8,753 nucleotides of DNA, taken from NCBI GenBank assembly GCA_937121005.1, contig CAKZKB010000657.1, positions 1 to 8,753 on the forward strand, given 5' to 3'. Below are positions 1-5,744 of the stretch, one piece after another (the stretch's first letter is position 1; each line of letters begins with the position of its first letter). A program made the translations under genes and the position numbers. The notes under the pieces were generated by a model, which worked only from the letters and a program-made list of their open reading frames with translations, was not told the origin of the DNA and did not search any database. The stretch is from an uncultured cyanobacterium. Its GTDB lineage: Bacteria > Cyanobacteriota > Cyanobacteriia > Cyanobacteriales > Geitlerinemataceae.

Positions 1-173
1 GAGTGGATATGGCGCAGGTTTTGCATCAGGCGATCGTCAAACCCGTAACGAAAAAACGGCTGCTGCGCGTATTGCAAGCTGGGGGAGAAGAAGCACTCAA
101 ATTTCTCTTCGCTCATCTTCCGCTTGCGGTTCCGTTGGAGATGATTAAAGCCTGGATCGAGGAGGACAATTAA
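1..173 (+). CDS. 3' end of an unrecognised protein gene (partial)
   Basis: An open frame runs in from the left edge (first full codon at 3) and stops at TAA 171-173, leaving 56 visible residues. The visible part is basic and then hydrophobic: a KPVTKKRLLRVLQ stretch, GGEEALKFLFAHLP, then VPLEMIKAWIEEDN at the end. This looks like two or three amphipathic helices. I do not recognise the family. No membrane segment or catalytic motif is visible. The last two sense codons and the stop (GAC AAT TAA) belong to the 88-bp direct repeat that also ends the next gene, so the natural C-terminus may have been replaced. That it is coding is inferred from the open frame and protein-like composition, since the start lies outside the window. 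Confidence 0.6.
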   Translation, partial: VDMAQVLHQAIVKPVTKKRLLRVLQAGGEEALKFLFAHLPLAVPLEMIKAWIEEDN

Positions 174-252
174 AAATTAGAAATTAAAAATTAAAAATGG
201 GGATTTTTTCACAAAATTGACCTATTTATGTAGGGGCGAACGGCGTTTGCCC
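165..252 (+). repeat. 88-bp direct repeat, copy A (heptamer array plus palindrome)
   Basis: This is identical over 88 bases to 1071-1158. It contains, in order, the GACAAT codons that end the upstream frame, four 7-nt units of the form TAAAAAT (171-198, second unit TAGAAAT), a 31-nt AT-rich spacer, and a GTAGGGGCG...CGTTTGCCC imperfect palindrome (230-252; one G:T pairing). The palindrome and the sequence after it recur in inverted form at 7635-7695. It is probably a non-coding dispersed intergenic element of the cyanobacterial kind. Confidence 0.9.
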
Positions 253-288
253 AATCCTAAATGTCACGCTTTTTCTGGAAAATGGTAT
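228..288 (+). repeat. 61-bp dispersed repeat, inverted partner at 7635-7695
   Basis: Bases 228-288 align without gaps to the reverse complement of 7635-7695 with 54 of 61 identical. The conserved ends are ATGTAGGGGC and GAAAATGGTAT. It overlaps the 3' part of direct repeat copy A and extends about 36 bases past it. The element therefore has at least two modules, and copy B (1071-1158) lacks this right-hand one. Confidence 0.85.
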
Positions 289-344
289 TATAGCAGTGAT
301 GACACGAGTTTCTATGAGTTGTCTATTTAGGCTTGCCGATCCTA

Positions 345-1079
345 ATGAGTATCATTGACCACGATCGTCTATTTAAGGAGGTTTTGTCAACCTTCTTGGC
401 CGAGTTCCTATCAGGCTTTTACGGACAAGCATGGCAGCAGATCGAGCCTAATTCACTGGAGTTGAAAGATAAAGAACTGTTTACAGATGTGACATCGGGA
501 CAGCGATATGCGGCGGATCTAGTTGTCTTAGCAAAATTAAAAAATGGCGATCGCGTCGTGTTGCACGTCGAGCATACATCCAGTTCGACAAGCAATTTCG
601 ATCGGCGAATGTTTTTATATTTTTCTCGCTTGCACGAAAAATATGCTTGTCCCGTTTTTCAAATCGTTGTCTGTTCCTTTGACACGCCGCAACGTGCGGA
701 ACGCGATCGCTATCGGGTGAAAGCCTTCGGTCGAACTTCCCTAATATTGCGCTATAATGTGTTGCAACTCAACCGTCTCCATTGGCGCGATTTTGTCAGC
801 ATCCCCAATCCCGTCACTTGTGCGTTTGCTGCTAAAATGAAAATGGCGCGATCGCAACGTCCGATCGTCAAGCTAGAATGCTTGCGAACCCTTTCGCAAT
901 TGGGACTCAATCCGGCACGCACTCAACTCGTCTCCGGCTTTATCGATACCTATCTCAAACTCAATGCGGAAGAGGAAACCATCTTTCGATCGCGCTTACA
1001 AGAAATTTTACCCGAACAGCAGGAGGAAGTGATGCAAATTGTCACCACTTGGATGGAACAAGGAATTGAAGACAATTAA
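345..1079 (+). CDS. Rpn-family PD-(D/E)XK nuclease-like protein, C-terminally short
   Basis: The 244-residue product resembles the Rpn / putative-transposase family, which is common in cyanobacteria and often carries a DUF4351 tail. Recognisable parts are the N-terminal DHDRLFKEVL, then KELFTDVTSG, AADLVV (candidate catalytic Asp58) and VLHVEH (candidate Glu76), in line with a PD-(D/E)XK nuclease core. Also visible are RRMFLYFSRLHEKY, VLQLNRLHWRDF, NPV, VKLECLRTL and LNPARTQLVSGFIDTYLKL. Family members usually continue past the WMEQGIE motif with EQG-rich repeats and a C-terminal domain. Here the protein stops two residues later, inside the 88-bp repeat. ATG at 345 is chosen over an in-frame TTG at 333 because DHDRLFKE is the usual start of the family. 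Relatives of E. coli RpnA promote recombination and cleave DNA; activity of this copy is not known. Confidence 0.88.
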   Translation: MSIIDHDRLFKEVLSTFLAEFLSGFYGQAWQQIEPNSLELKDKELFTDVTSGQRYAADLVVLAKLKNGDRVVLHVEHTSSSTSNFDRRMFLYFSRLHEKYACPVFQIVVCSFDTPQRAERDRYRVKAFGRTSLILRYNVLQLNRLHWRDFVSIPNPVTCAFAAKMKMARSQRPIVKLECLRTLSQLGLNPARTQLVSGFIDTYLKLNAEEETIFRSRLQEILPEQQEEVMQIVTTWMEQGIEDN

Positions 1080-1158
1080 AAATTAGAAATTAAAAATTAA
1101 AAATGGGGATTTTTTCACAAAATTGACCTATTTATGTAGGGGCGAACGGCGTTTGCCC
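1071..1158 (+). repeat. 88-bp direct repeat, copy B
   Basis: This is a perfect match to 165-252. It again starts with the last two sense codons of a gene (GAC AAT) and supplies the TAA stop at 1077-1079. The heptamer units are at 1077-1104 and the palindrome at 1136-1158. After 1158 the sequence diverges completely from copy A. Copies A and B bracket the Rpn-family gene as direct repeats 906 bp apart. Confidence 0.9.
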
Positions 1159-1177
1159 GATCGCAAGCGGCACATTG

Positions 1178-1186
1178 TGGTACAAT
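1178..1186 (+). promoter_or_regulatory. candidate extended -10 element
   Basis: TGGTACAAT fits an extended -10 (TGnTACAAT). No good -35 lies 16-18 nt upstream; TTGCCC at 1153 is 22 nt away. If it is real, transcription would begin near 1193, downstream of the ATG at 1185, and the kinase would have to start at the in-frame ATG 1221. Weak evidence. Confidence 0.25.
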
Positions 1187-2519
1187 GAGCGACAATGGCA
1201 AGTTCCCCCCCCCAGATGGCATGATACAGTGGAATAAGGGACAACATCTCCAAAACGGAAAGTACGAAATCGTTGACATTCTCGGCGGTGGCGGCTTCGG
1301 TGTCACCTATCGCGCTAGAGAAGTGGCAACGAACCGCATGGTGGCGATAAAAACCCTTAATGCTGTCGTCCAGAATAAACCCAACTTTGCCGACTATCAA
1401 GAGAAGTTTGTCAAAGAGGCATTTTGTCTGGCAAGATGCAGCCATCCCCACGTCGTACAAGTCTTTGATGTGTTTCAAGAAGATGGCTTGTGGTGCATGG
1501 TGATGGAATACGTGGCGGGGATGAATTTAGCTGAATACATTCAGGATAACGGCTGGCTGACGGAAGCGGAAGCATTGCGCTACATTCGCCAAGTTGGGGA
1601 GGCGCTAACTTTCGTTCACCAACAGGGATTTTTGCATCGCGACGTGAAACCCTTAAATATCATGCTGCGGGAAACAACGCGAGAAGCGGTGTTGATTGAC
1701 TTCGGGTTAGCTAGAGAGTTTACCATTGGCAAAACCCAGACTCATACCAATGCGATTACGGAAGGCTACGCACCTATCGAACAGTATAACCTACGAGACA
1801 AGCGAGGAGAATTTACGGACGTGCACGCACTGGCGGCGACGCTGTACAATTTGTTGACGAACGAAATGATTCCTCCGGCGAAGTTTCGTAAAGATTTCAA
1901 CATTCCTTTACCGCCGCCGACGCAGTACAATTCTAGCATTAGTCAGCGCGTCAGCGATGCTATTCTTAAAGGGATGGCATTGGAACCGCAAAACCGTCCG
2001 CAAACGGTGATGGAATGGTTGGCATTGTTGATGGATCTGGGGACACAGAAACAGGGTTTCTCGCTGGAGTTGAAGTCGGCGGTGGGAATGGATTATGGTA
2101 AACTACAACAACTGCTAGCGGCGCAAGAGTGGCGAAAAGCGGATGAAGAAACCCGACGGGTGATGCTGAAAGTGGCGAACCGGGAGAAGGAAGGATGGTT
2201 AGATAAAGAGTCGATCGACAATTTTCCTTGTGAAGATTTAAGGACGATCGATCGCTTGTGGGTACACTACAGCAACGGACATTTCGGCTTTTCCGTGCAA
2301 AAGCGGATATGGCAGCAGTTAGGTGGTAAAATCGACTACGACACCGAATGTAAACTCGGAGACGCTTTTGGATGGCGTAAAGATGGCAAATGGCTGAACT
2401 ACAACGACCTCACTTTTTCTCTTGCGTCCCCTACCGGACACTTCCCGGATGTTCGCGTGTGTGGGTTTTGGGGGGGGTGGTGGGGGTGGTTGGTTCTTCT
2501 CTCGCGTCGAGACTTGTGA
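1185..2519 (+). CDS. Ser/Thr protein kinase with C-terminal GUN4-like domain
   Basis: A 444-residue Hanks-type kinase fused to a GUN4-like domain. Kinase motifs are the glycine loop LGGGGFGV (33-40), Lys56 in AIK, alpha-C Glu78, HRDVKPLN (151-158, catalytic Asp153), DFG (172-174), and GYAPIEQY in place of the usual APE. Residues about 302-421 match GUN4: LLAAQEWRKADEET, FPCEDLRTIDRLW, HFGFSVQ, FGWR and TGHFP. Free-standing GUN4 binds porphyrins and stimulates Mg-chelatase; the role of the kinase-fused form is not established. No membrane helix separates the domains, so it is probably cytosolic. The tail after GHFP is Gly/Trp-rich, is encoded across a G8 run and ends SRRDL. The other two frames also stay open there and end SRVETCEV and SLASRLVKCNI, so the true C-terminus is uncertain. 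The start is also uncertain: ATG 1185, or in-frame ATG 1221 past a C9 tract. No clear ribosome binding site precedes either. Confidence 0.9.
   Translation: MSDNGKFPPPDGMIQWNKGQHLQNGKYEIVDILGGGGFGVTYRAREVATNRMVAIKTLNAVVQNKPNFADYQEKFVKEAFCLARCSHPHVVQVFDVFQEDGLWCMVMEYVAGMNLAEYIQDNGWLTEAEALRYIRQVGEALTFVHQQGFLHRDVKPLNIMLRETTREAVLIDFGLAREFTIGKTQTHTNAITEGYAPIEQYNLRDKRGEFTDVHALAATLYNLLTNEMIPPAKFRKDFNIPLPPPTQYNSSISQRVSDAILKGMALEPQNRPQTVMEWLALLMDLGTQKQGFSLELKSAVGMDYGKLQQLLAAQEWRKADEETRRVMLKVANREKEGWLDKESIDNFPCEDLRTIDRLWVHYSNGHFGFSVQKRIWQQLGGKIDYDTECKLGDAFGWRKDGKWLNYNDLTFSLASPTGHFPDVRVCGFWGGWWGWLVLLSRRDL
1205..1213 (+). repeat. C9 homopolymer tract near the kinase start
   Basis: Nine consecutive C encode Pro8-Pro10 if translation begins at ATG 1185. 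They lie in the leader if it begins at ATG 1221. A change of one base would put ATG 1185 out of frame with the kinase but would leave ATG 1221 unaffected. Confidence 0.85.
2470..2477 (+). repeat. G8 tract within a G-rich segment at the 3' end of the kinase gene
   Basis: Eight G are followed by TGGT, five G and TGGTTGG (to about 2492), with GGG also just upstream (2462-2464). The segment is slippage-prone and could form a G-quadruplex. Its length decides which of three short C-terminal tails is made. Confidence 0.85.
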
Positions 2520-2818
2520 AGTGTAACATATAACGGTTTCAGGCGTTTGTAAATTTTTATGAACCGACCCCTTTTCGACGAGTTTTCTAGGGTTTGGCGA
2601 TTTCGTTACCTGGTACTCCCCCCTTTTGGTCGCTACCCCGAGAGAAGCGGAGCCTGTTAATAGCAAGAAGTCCCTGTTTTTGACACTTCCTCCCTGAAAT
2701 TGGCAGCACCAAAACCCAGCTTCTCAAAGAAACCGGGTTACTGAAATCTTTTGTTTTCTCCCCTATCGTCCGTCGGCGGCGCGTGCTAGTTTAAGGTTAA
2801 GGGAAGAGTGCCACATTA
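2520..2818. other. gene-free stretch between kinase and transposase
   Basis: No credible coding frame is seen in these 299 bases; the minus-strand frame overlapping 2319-2666 is a proline-rich shadow of the kinase 3' end. It holds an imperfect inverted repeat at 2713-2739 (AACCCAGCTTCT / AGAAACCGGGTT, loop CAA), of a type scattered in cyanobacterial genomes. It also holds a 17-base stretch (2773-2789) identical to part of the DUF29 gene at 6005-6021. No clear terminator with a T-run was found, and no xisH N-terminal sequence was recognised. Confidence 0.6.
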
Positions 2819-3592
2819 TCACTCCGGTGGCAAAAACATCTTCATCGCAAACTGAGGATCGTAACAATTCGCAAGAACGAACTTTTTCGCCACCTCCACC
2901 ACTTCCCCCGTTGGCGGTTCCCACTGGTTCCAGGGTAACGCCATTTGTCCGGGAGAAGTGGGTTTAGACTTGCCTTTTTTCGCCGTTAACCCTGCTAGCA
3001 GCTTGCTTCCCCAGTGGTTTTTGGTTTCTGGTTTGGGTTGGGGACGGTATTTCTGACAGAACTTACGGTATTTCGCCGCACATTCATCCAGGGTATTTCC
3101 CAAGGATAAAAATGCTGGATGCCATTGGGTGATACCATCATCACCAGGGCGATCGTGGATGCCATAGTTGCTAAAATCGTAAAAAAATCCCGCCTGCATT
3201 TGTGCCGCTTTCGGGTTAGCATGGATATAGCGCAGGGTATTGAGAGCGCGGCGAGTTTCGCTATTGGCAAACCCGGTGCTGTGGTAGCGTTTTTCCCAAA
3301 AGTGTCCGGTGCGGTTGAGCATTCGGTTAAAACACATAGCAGTGTACCAGTTCAACCCGTGCATAATTTTGGGGAGGTCTTGCGCTTTTTGCGGCTCGAT
3401 GAGATAATGAACGTGGTTGCTCATCACGCACAGGCCGTAGAGCTTGAATCGATATTTATCCTGTACTTTTTTGATGGCGTACAGGAGCACCTGACGACAT
3501 TCCCACCGCGTCAGGCGAAACTCGCGGTTGTTGCAGCGCACGGTAACGTGGTAGGAGTAACCGGGTAGAAGTTGTCGCGATCGTCGTGCCAT
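2819..3592 (-). CDS. REP-associated tyrosine transposase-like protein (Y1/HUH, RAYT)
   Basis: A 257-residue member of the Y1 (IS200-like/RAYT) HUH single-strand transposase group. The N-terminus LLPGYSYHVTVRCNNREF is characteristic. SNHVHYLIEP contains the metal-binding HxH pair (His60, His62), and LRYIHANP holds the likely nucleophile Tyr122. GHFWEKRYHSTGF sits between them. The C-terminal part (about 150-257) has WHPAF, a Lys/Pro-rich linker and LANCYDPQFAMK, an extension I recall from cyanobacterial homologues. The frame is intact and all catalytic residues are present, so it may be active. No partner tnpB is nearby and no terminal inverted repeats or target duplication were seen, as expected for RAYTs, which act on REP hairpins. 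ATG 3592 lies just after an AAAATTAAAA tract with no strong ribosome binding site close by. It ends next to a deleted xisH. Confidence 0.92.
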   Translation of the reverse strand: MARRSRQLLPGYSYHVTVRCNNREFRLTRWECRQVLLYAIKKVQDKYRFKLYGLCVMSNHVHYLIEPQKAQDLPKIMHGLNWYTAMCFNRMLNRTGHFWEKRYHSTGFANSETRRALNTLRYIHANPKAAQMQAGFFYDFSNYGIHDRPGDDGITQWHPAFLSLGNTLDECAAKYRKFCQKYRPQPKPETKNHWGSKLLAGLTAKKGKSKPTSPGQMALPWNQWEPPTGEVVEVAKKFVLANCYDPQFAMKMFLPPE

Positions 3593-3658
3593 TTTTAATT
3601 TTCAATCATCCTCGTTCCTCTGGCTCTACCTAACAATTAAAAATCAGTTAAAATATGA

Positions 3659-3829
3659 AGCGTCCAAAAGTTGCCAAATGTCGATCGCGTTTTGTACCTG
3701 GCTATTCCCTATGACATCTATAACGACTTTTTCCAACTTCCGTTTACCCGAGGCGCGATCGCGGAATACCAAGTAAACTTAGTGGTTTTCGATGCCAACA
3801 ACGAGGTTATCGTCCAATGGAAAAACTAG
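3659..3829 (+). pseudogene. xisH: xisH C-terminal remnant
   Basis: The frame open from 3659 to TAG 3827-3829 has no start codon suited to it. From about 3683 it reads DRVLYLAIPYDIYNDFF, then LVVFDANNEVIVQWKN, which matches the C-terminal third of XisH proteins. XisH is a roughly 140-residue nuclease-fold protein needed with XisI for excision of the fdxN element in Anabaena. The N-terminal two thirds are missing, and the sequence changes to AT-rich intergenic DNA next to the transposase gene. The stop overlaps the xisI start by 13 bases, the usual xisH-xisI arrangement. I infer a deletion from the 5' side, possibly linked to arrival of the transposase gene. The catalytic core should be lost. 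Confidence 0.85.
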
Positions 3830-4152
3830 AACGCTACCGCCAATATGTCGAAAATATTGTCAAAGAATACGGTCAGTATAAGGCTTCTTACGGCGATATC
3901 GAACGGCAAATTGTCATCGATCGCGAACGGGATCGCTACCAACTTTGGAGTGTGGGTTGGGTTGGCGATCGCCGCATTCGCGGTTGTTCCTTGCAGATCG
4001 ATATTAAAGATGGTAAAATTTGGATCCAGCACGATGGCACGGAATTTGGCATCGCTGACGAACTCGCTGAAATGGGAGTCCCCAAAGAAGATATCGTCCT
4101 TGCCTTTCACGCCCCCTACAAGCGAAAATATACTGGGTTCGCCGTTGAGTAG
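3817..4152 (+). CDS. xisI: XisI family protein
   Basis: A full-length XisI-like protein of 111 residues. It starts MEKLERYRQYVENIVKEYGQ, then has YGDIERQ, DRYQLWSVGW, RIRGCSLQIDIKDGKIWIQ, HDGTEFGIADELAEMGVPKE, DIVLAFHAPYKR and FAVE, all hallmark blocks of the family. In Anabaena, XisI and XisH are accessory factors that, with the recombinase XisF, allow excision of the fdxN element. Similar pairs are found in many copies in cyanobacteria without an adjacent element, so the general role is unclear. ATG 3817 overlaps the end of the xisH remnant. Translation was probably coupled to xisH, so loss of the xisH start may leave this gene poorly expressed although its frame is intact. Confidence 0.92.
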   Translation: MEKLERYRQYVENIVKEYGQYKASYGDIERQIVIDRERDRYQLWSVGWVGDRRIRGCSLQIDIKDGKIWIQHDGTEFGIADELAEMGVPKEDIVLAFHAPYKRKYTGFAVE

Positions 4153-4208
4153 GTTTTGTAGGTTGGGTAGAGGTATGCTACAATGCGGGGGCAAGGCGAT
4201 CCCACTAC

Positions 4209-4232
4209 CAATCGTCTAAAACGCTACTGGAT
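4209..4232 (+). repeat. 24-bp dispersed repeat, copy 1
   Basis: CAATCGTCTAAAA, one variable base, GC, one variable base, ACTGGAT. It matches 5087-5110 in 22 of 24 positions and lies in the same orientation. The two copies bracket the PIN toxin-antitoxin module. Confidence 0.7.
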
Positions 4233-4258
4233 TTTTAATTGAACGATACAAGCTAAAC

Positions 4259-4642
4259 TTACAGAACATTAACTGAGTAGGCACAAATTTTTGGATCGAC
4301 AGTGACGATCGTCAAACCGCGATCGAGTGCTTGACAAATTAACATTCGATCGAATGGATCGCGATGGAGTAACGGTAAGTTGGCAAGTTGGGTAACGCTA
4401 CTTTCTTCGAGACTCAAGCTAGAAATGAGATGGCGATCGCGCTGTTTGGGAAGGTAAATTTCGGGAGGTTCGGGTAGGGGTAGTTTTCCTAATTGATATT
4501 TTACCGTCACTTCCCACAGTGAGACAACGCTTAGATAGGATTCGTTATCTCGATTGCAAATGCTGTCGCGCCAGGTACTCAATAACTGACGATCTCCGCT
4601 AATCAGCCAAAGAAAGATATGCGTATCTAATAGTAATTTCAT
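4259..4642 (-). CDS. vapC: PIN-domain toxin of a type II toxin-antitoxin pair (VapC-like)
   Basis: A 127-residue PIN-domain protein, the usual size for VapC-type ribonuclease toxins. The acidic metal-binding residues are visible: Asp6 in LLLDTHIFLW, Glu44 in SLWEVTVK, Asp95 (with Asp98) in HRDPFDRMLI, and Asp116 in IVTVDPK. The LDTHxxLW start and KxxLGKLPLP block point to the PIN subgroup paired with Phd/YefM antitoxins. VapC toxins cut tRNA or rRNA; the target here cannot be read from the sequence. The gene follows its antitoxin with an ATGA overlap (4639-4642), so the two are translationally coupled. The frame and active site look intact. Confidence 0.93.
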   Translation of the reverse strand: MKLLLDTHIFLWLISGDRQLLSTWRDSICNRDNESYLSVVSLWEVTVKYQLGKLPLPEPPEIYLPKQRDRHLISSLSLEESSVTQLANLPLLHRDPFDRMLICQALDRGLTIVTVDPKICAYSVNVL

Positions 4643-4878
4643 TCCCCCTCAAACGCGCTGAGTATTTCTTCAGGTAACGGATCGTCGAAATCATCGGGAA
4701 CGACAAATTCACCCGCACACAAACCAAAGGGGCGAGGTTGTCGATCTCGTGGTACAATTGGGCAAAGCTCGGCGATCGCTCGACCGTCTTTAACGATGAC
4801 AATGCGATCGCCTGCTGCAACGCGATCGAGGTACGTTGTCCAATTCTGTTGGATTTCGTCAACTGTTATCGTTAGCAT
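4639..4878 (-). CDS. Phd/YefM-family antitoxin
   Basis: A 79-residue antitoxin. The N-terminal half, MLTITVDEIQQNWTTYLDRV then AAGDRIVIVKDGRAIAEL, is the Phd/YefM DNA-binding fold. The acidic tail, GEFVVPDDFDDPLPEEILSA, is the toxin-wrapping segment typical of partners of cyanobacterial PIN toxins. ATG 4878 is chosen: the frame stays open upstream to 5025, but that extension is not family-like and crosses the likely promoter. It overlaps the toxin start by 4 bases. The complex is expected to repress its own promoter. Confidence 0.92.
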   Translation of the reverse strand: MLTITVDEIQQNWTTYLDRVAAGDRIVIVKDGRAIAELCPIVPRDRQPRPFGLCAGEFVVPDDFDDPLPEEILSAFEGE

Positions 4879-4926
4879 TCTTAGAGTCTTGGGATTCTCA
4901 ACGAAAGCGCGATCGCTTTTGGCCAG

Positions 4927-4943
4927 CTTATAATATAATAACA
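4927..4943 (-). promoter_or_regulatory. candidate promoter of the PIN toxin-antitoxin operon
   Basis: On the minus strand this reads TGTTATTATATTATAAG, which contains an extended -10 (TGTTATTAT) about 57 nt upstream of the antitoxin ATG. No convincing -35 is visible. The plus strand also contains TATAAT here, so direction is uncertain. Confidence 0.35.
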
Positions 4944-5036
4944 GAAATTGCGATCGAACGTGCAGACAGAAGTCCGGTGTCTGGATCTGAAACGGGCGAT
5001 AACCCAACCTACTGCTATTCCCCATGACTTAGGATC

Positions 5037-5083
5037 GGGCGAACGCCGTAAGTGCTACGCACAGGCTACGCCAACGCCCCTAC
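5037..5083 (+). repeat. interrupted GTAGGGG-type palindromic repeat
   Basis: GGGCGAACGCCG at the left and GCCCCTAC at the right are the arms of the palindrome family seen at 230-252 and 7671-7693. Here they are separated by about 27 bases containing GTGCTACGC and GGCTACGCC. No heptamer array is attached, unlike the other copies. The 24-bp repeat begins 4 bases later. Confidence 0.6.
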
Positions 5084-5086
5084 ATT

Positions 5087-5110
5087 CAATCGTCTAAAAT
5101 GCGACTGGAT
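5087..5110 (+). repeat. 24-bp dispersed repeat, copy 2
   Basis: Partner of 4209-4232, with two mismatches, in the same orientation. Confidence 0.7.
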
Positions 5111-5179
5111 AGCATACCAAATCCGCGATCGAGGACGATCGCACTGGCCTCAACTTCTGTTAAACTGGATAAAAGCTAT

Positions 5180-5184
5180 AGGAG
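5180..5184 (+). promoter_or_regulatory. ribosome binding site deciding the antitoxin start
   Basis: AGGAG lies 9 nt before ATG 5194. It overlaps the region just before an alternative TTG at 5185, which would leave no spacer. This supports ATG 5194. Confidence 0.7.
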
Positions 5185-5193
5185 TTGACTGCG

Positions 5194-5418
5194 ATGAACA
5201 TCCTCAACCGATTGCAATCCGTTCGGTTTACTCAAATAGAAGGCAAACCCGTCGCCGTCTTAGATGTCGATGACTGGCAAGCTGCGATCGAATGGTTGGA
5301 AACTATTGAAGACGTGCAAATTGTTCGGAATGCTTTAACTGAACTCGAAGAGTGCCATGGCGATCGCAATCGAGCCGGGTGGTTGAAGTGGGATAACATA
5401 GAGGAGGAATGGGAATAA
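5194..5418 (+). CDS. antitoxin partner of a RelE/ParE-type toxin
   Basis: A 74-residue acidic protein placed directly before a RelE-type toxin gene with a 1-nt gap. The N-terminal part, MNILNRLQSVRFTQIEGKPV then AVLDVDDWQAAIEWLE, looks like the short beta-hairpin and helix of Phd/RelB-like antitoxins. The C-terminus (ELEECHGDR, WLKWDNIEEEWE) is acidic and aromatic, as expected for a toxin-binding tail. The exact antitoxin family is not certain from the sequence. It probably represses its own operon together with the toxin. The start is fixed by AGGAG at 5180-5184. Confidence 0.82.
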   Translation: MNILNRLQSVRFTQIEGKPVAVLDVDDWQAAIEWLETIEDVQIVRNALTELEECHGDRNRAGWLKWDNIEEEWE

Positions 5419-5419
5419 A

Positions 5420-5722
5420 GTGAGCCTTTATACTATTTATGTTACGCCAGAAACTTGGCAGGAAATCAAGAAGCTGCCTGGAAATATGCGACAGCGTATT
5501 CGGCGAACAGTTGGCGATCTGTCTGAAAACCCTCGTCCTGACAATAGCAAACCGTTAAGTCTTCCTTCAATGGAGATAGAAGCAAGACGTTTAAGACTCG
5601 ATCGCTGGAGAATTATATATACGATCGCAGAGGAAGATAAAATCGTTGATATTCTAGCTGTCCGCAAGCGTCCACCCTATAATTATGAGGATCTACAAGC
5701 ATTGTTGACCAATTTCGACTAG
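5420..5722 (+). CDS. RelE/ParE-family toxin
   Basis: A 100-residue RelE/ParE-fold protein starting at GTG 5420, with GAGGAGGA 11 nt upstream inside the antitoxin gene. The visible layout is IYVTPETWQEIKKLP (first strand and helix), MRQRIRRTVGDLSENP (second helix), then ARRLRLDRWRIIYTIAEED and VDILAVRKRPPYNYE (the beta sheet carrying basic residues Arg57, Arg59, Arg64, Arg82-Arg84 and Tyr87). RelE members cleave mRNA on the ribosome and ParE members block gyrase; the basic cluster slightly favours RelE but does not settle it. The frame is intact. A DUF29 gene follows after 22 nt. Confidence 0.9.
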   Translation: MSLYTIYVTPETWQEIKKLPGNMRQRIRRTVGDLSENPRPDNSKPLSLPSMEIEARRLRLDRWRIIYTIAEEDKIVDILAVRKRPPYNYEDLQALLTNFD

Positions 5723-5744
5723 AAATATCTGAAACATCAGAATA

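Larger units (their letters stand above)
4879..5193. other. divergent intergenic region between the two toxin-antitoxin modules
   Basis: These 315 bases separate the minus-strand PIN module from the plus-strand RelE-type module, so promoters for both should lie here. The region holds a HIP1-centred inverted repeat (AAAGCG CGAT CGCTTT, about 4904-4919), an AT-rich promoter-like patch (4927-4943), an interrupted GTAGGGG-type palindrome (5037-5083) and the second 24-bp repeat (5087-5110). No gene was seen. Confidence 0.7.

Noticed and set aside
2773..2789. 17-base identity with 6005-6021 inside the DUF29 gene
   Set aside because: Too short to call a gene remnant; flanks do not match and translation around it is only weakly DUF29-like.
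3119..3568. 149-residue plus-strand open frame opposite the transposase gene
   Set aside because: It is a shadow of the transposase gene, whose family motifs are clear on the minus strand.
4176..4184. Promoter-like TGCTACAAT on the plus strand
   Set aside because: No plus-strand gene follows for about 1 kb; an antisense transcript to the PIN toxin is possible but unsupported.
4879..5025. N-terminal extension of the Phd/YefM antitoxin
   Set aside because: The frame is open but the added residues are not family-like and cover the promoter region; ATG 4878 gives the standard length.
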